A stretch of 14,472 nt of DNA, taken from Deltaproteobacteria bacterium (lineage in GTDB: Bacteria > Desulfobacterota_C > Deferrisomatia > Deferrisomatales > JACRMM01). Below are positions 13,877 through 14,472 of this stretch, one piece after another (the first letter of the stretch is position 1; the number at the start of each line of letters is the position of its first letter). Where the stretch lies: contig JACRCS010001071.1 in the NCBI GenBank assembly GCA_016218905.1, forward strand, positions 1 through 14,472. The letters run 5' to 3'. Under the pieces are notes generated by a model. It ran no database searches. It was not told the origin of the DNA and saw only the letters and a program-made list of their open reading frames with translations. Both the position numbers and the translations under genes were made by a program.

Positions 13877-14472
13877 TTGAGTTCTCCCTGGAGGCGCGCG
13901 GACACCGGCAGAGTCGGACGCCGCGCGCTGTTGGGCCTGGCGGCGGTTCTTCTGACCGCAACCGGTTGCGCGCCGGGGCTGAAGGGCCTTCGGGCCGAGG
14001 GGCTCGCCTCCCGAGCGGAGGTGGGCGGCCTGCGCGCTTTCCGGCAGGAGGAGAGGGCGTGCGGGCCGGCCGCCCTCGCCACTCTGTTGGAGTGGGCGGG
14101 CAGCCCCGCGACCCCCGAAGCGTTGGGGCCCCTCGTTTATCTTCCGGGCCGCTCGGGGACGCTGCCGATGGATCTCTCTCGGGAGGTCCGGGAGCGCGGA
14201 CTGCTCGCCTACCGTACCCGGCCGGATGCTTCTGCCCTGCTGCGGGAGGTAGCGGCCGGGCACCCCGTGCTCGTACTGGAGAACCGGGGCCTCTCCTTCG
14301 CTCCGCTCTGGCATTACAGCGTGCTCGGCGGCTACGACCTGGGAGAGGGCACGGTTACCCTCTACTCGGGCTCGGCTACGCCGGAGCAGGGTTCTCTCGC
14401 GAGGTTCCGGAGGGCCTGGTCGAGGGCCGGCGGTTTCGGTCTCCTCGCGCTACCCCCGGGGGAGATCCCGGC
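13877..14472 (+). CDS. PA2778-family C39-like cysteine peptidase lipoprotein (cut by window end)
   Basis: The reading frame is open to the window edge; 198 residues are visible. A twin-arginine-like basic start and hydrophobic run lead to a lipobox, Thr-Ala-Thr-Gly-Cys, with lipidated Cys31. The peptidase domain shows the C39-type active-site pattern: Gln57, four residues, then Cys62 in Ala-Cys-Gly-Pro-Ala-Ala, and His146 in Trp-His-Tyr-Ser-Val-Leu-Gly-Gly-Tyr-Asp. The usual Asp-Pro after the histidine appears replaced by Tyr-Ser-Gly (163-165), so the third catalytic residue is uncertain. C39 enzymes cut leader peptides after double glycines. This protein has no transporter part and would face the periplasm. 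The only usable start is a TTG 3 nt after the PA2779 stop; GAAGAGG nine bases upstream, inside the preceding gene, may serve as ribosome site, so translational coupling is likely. Family members usually continue into a further, repeat-like C-terminal part, not visible here. Confidence 0.82.
   Translation, partial: MSSPWRRADTGRVGRRALLGLAAVLLTATGCAPGLKGLRAEGLASRAEVGGLRAFRQEERACGPAALATLLEWAGSPATPEALGPLVYLPGRSGTLPMDLSREVRERGLLAYRTRPDASALLREVAAGHPVLVLENRGLSFAPLWHYSVLGGYDLGEGTVTLYSGSATPEQGSLARFRRAWSRAGGFGLLALPPGEIP

Noticed and set aside
13430..14314. 294-codon minus-strand ORF opposite the PA2779/PA2778 genes
   Set aside because: It is antisense to two recognisable genes and has no motif of its own.
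1..14472. tRNA or rRNA genes
   Set aside because: I saw no cloverleaf with a GGTTCGA-type T-loop and no rRNA core sequence on either strand. This was by eye, so a scan with a tRNA finder would be decisive.

Overview
The window is dense, strongly GC-rich bacterial chromosome. Third codon positions are mostly G or C, GTG and TTG starts are common, and long antisense shadow ORFs run through most genes. Sec and lipoprotein signals, a periplasmic solute-binding protein and an HtrA/Deg-type protease indicate a Gram-negative cell plan. The mix of genes would suit a soil or subsurface lineage such as Rokubacteria, NC10, Acidobacteriota or a deltaproteobacterial relative. Nothing in the sequence fixes the phylum, so this is inference.

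Layout. The left edge holds the N-terminal part of an IclR-family regulator (-), with a good sigma70-type promoter and a pair of operator-like palindromes behind it. Divergent from it is a long DUF255/YyaL/SPATA20-type thioredoxin-domain protein (+). Next comes a two-gene signalling unit (+): a single-domain CheY-like receiver and a membrane-anchored CheA-like kinase (CHASE4-HAMP-PAS-Hpt-HATPase) with no CheW domain. Facing it, on the minus strand, is a complete branched-chain amino acid type ABC importer in the unusual order livF - (hairpin repeat) - livK - livH - livM - livG. livK-H-M-G are tightly packed. livF and livK each have their own plausible promoter.

Divergent from livF is a small Nudix-fold protein with a degraded Nudix box (+). 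After it lies about 300 bp with no gene, filled with repeats: heptamer repeats that begin at the stop codon of the Nudix gene, 13-bp direct repeats, a 31/32-nt inverted repeat and a REP-like hairpin. Then comes an HtrA/DegQ-type two-PDZ serine protease (-). At the right edge, divergent from the protease, is a PA2779-type small membrane protein followed immediately by a PA2778-type C39-like cysteine-peptidase lipoprotein (+), cut by the window end.

How the genes work together. LivK delivers a ligand to the LivHM channel, driven by the LivG and LivF ATPases. The kinase probably passes phosphate from its Hpt histidine to the adjacent CheY. The HtrA protease and the PA2778/PA2779 pair all act in the envelope. 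The PA2778/PA2779 pair is the best candidate here for a poorly described system, because a double glycine lies just before the membrane anchor of the small protein, next to a gene for a peptidase of the fold that cleaves after double glycines. The two REP-like hairpins share a CTACGG tail and each lies between convergent genes.
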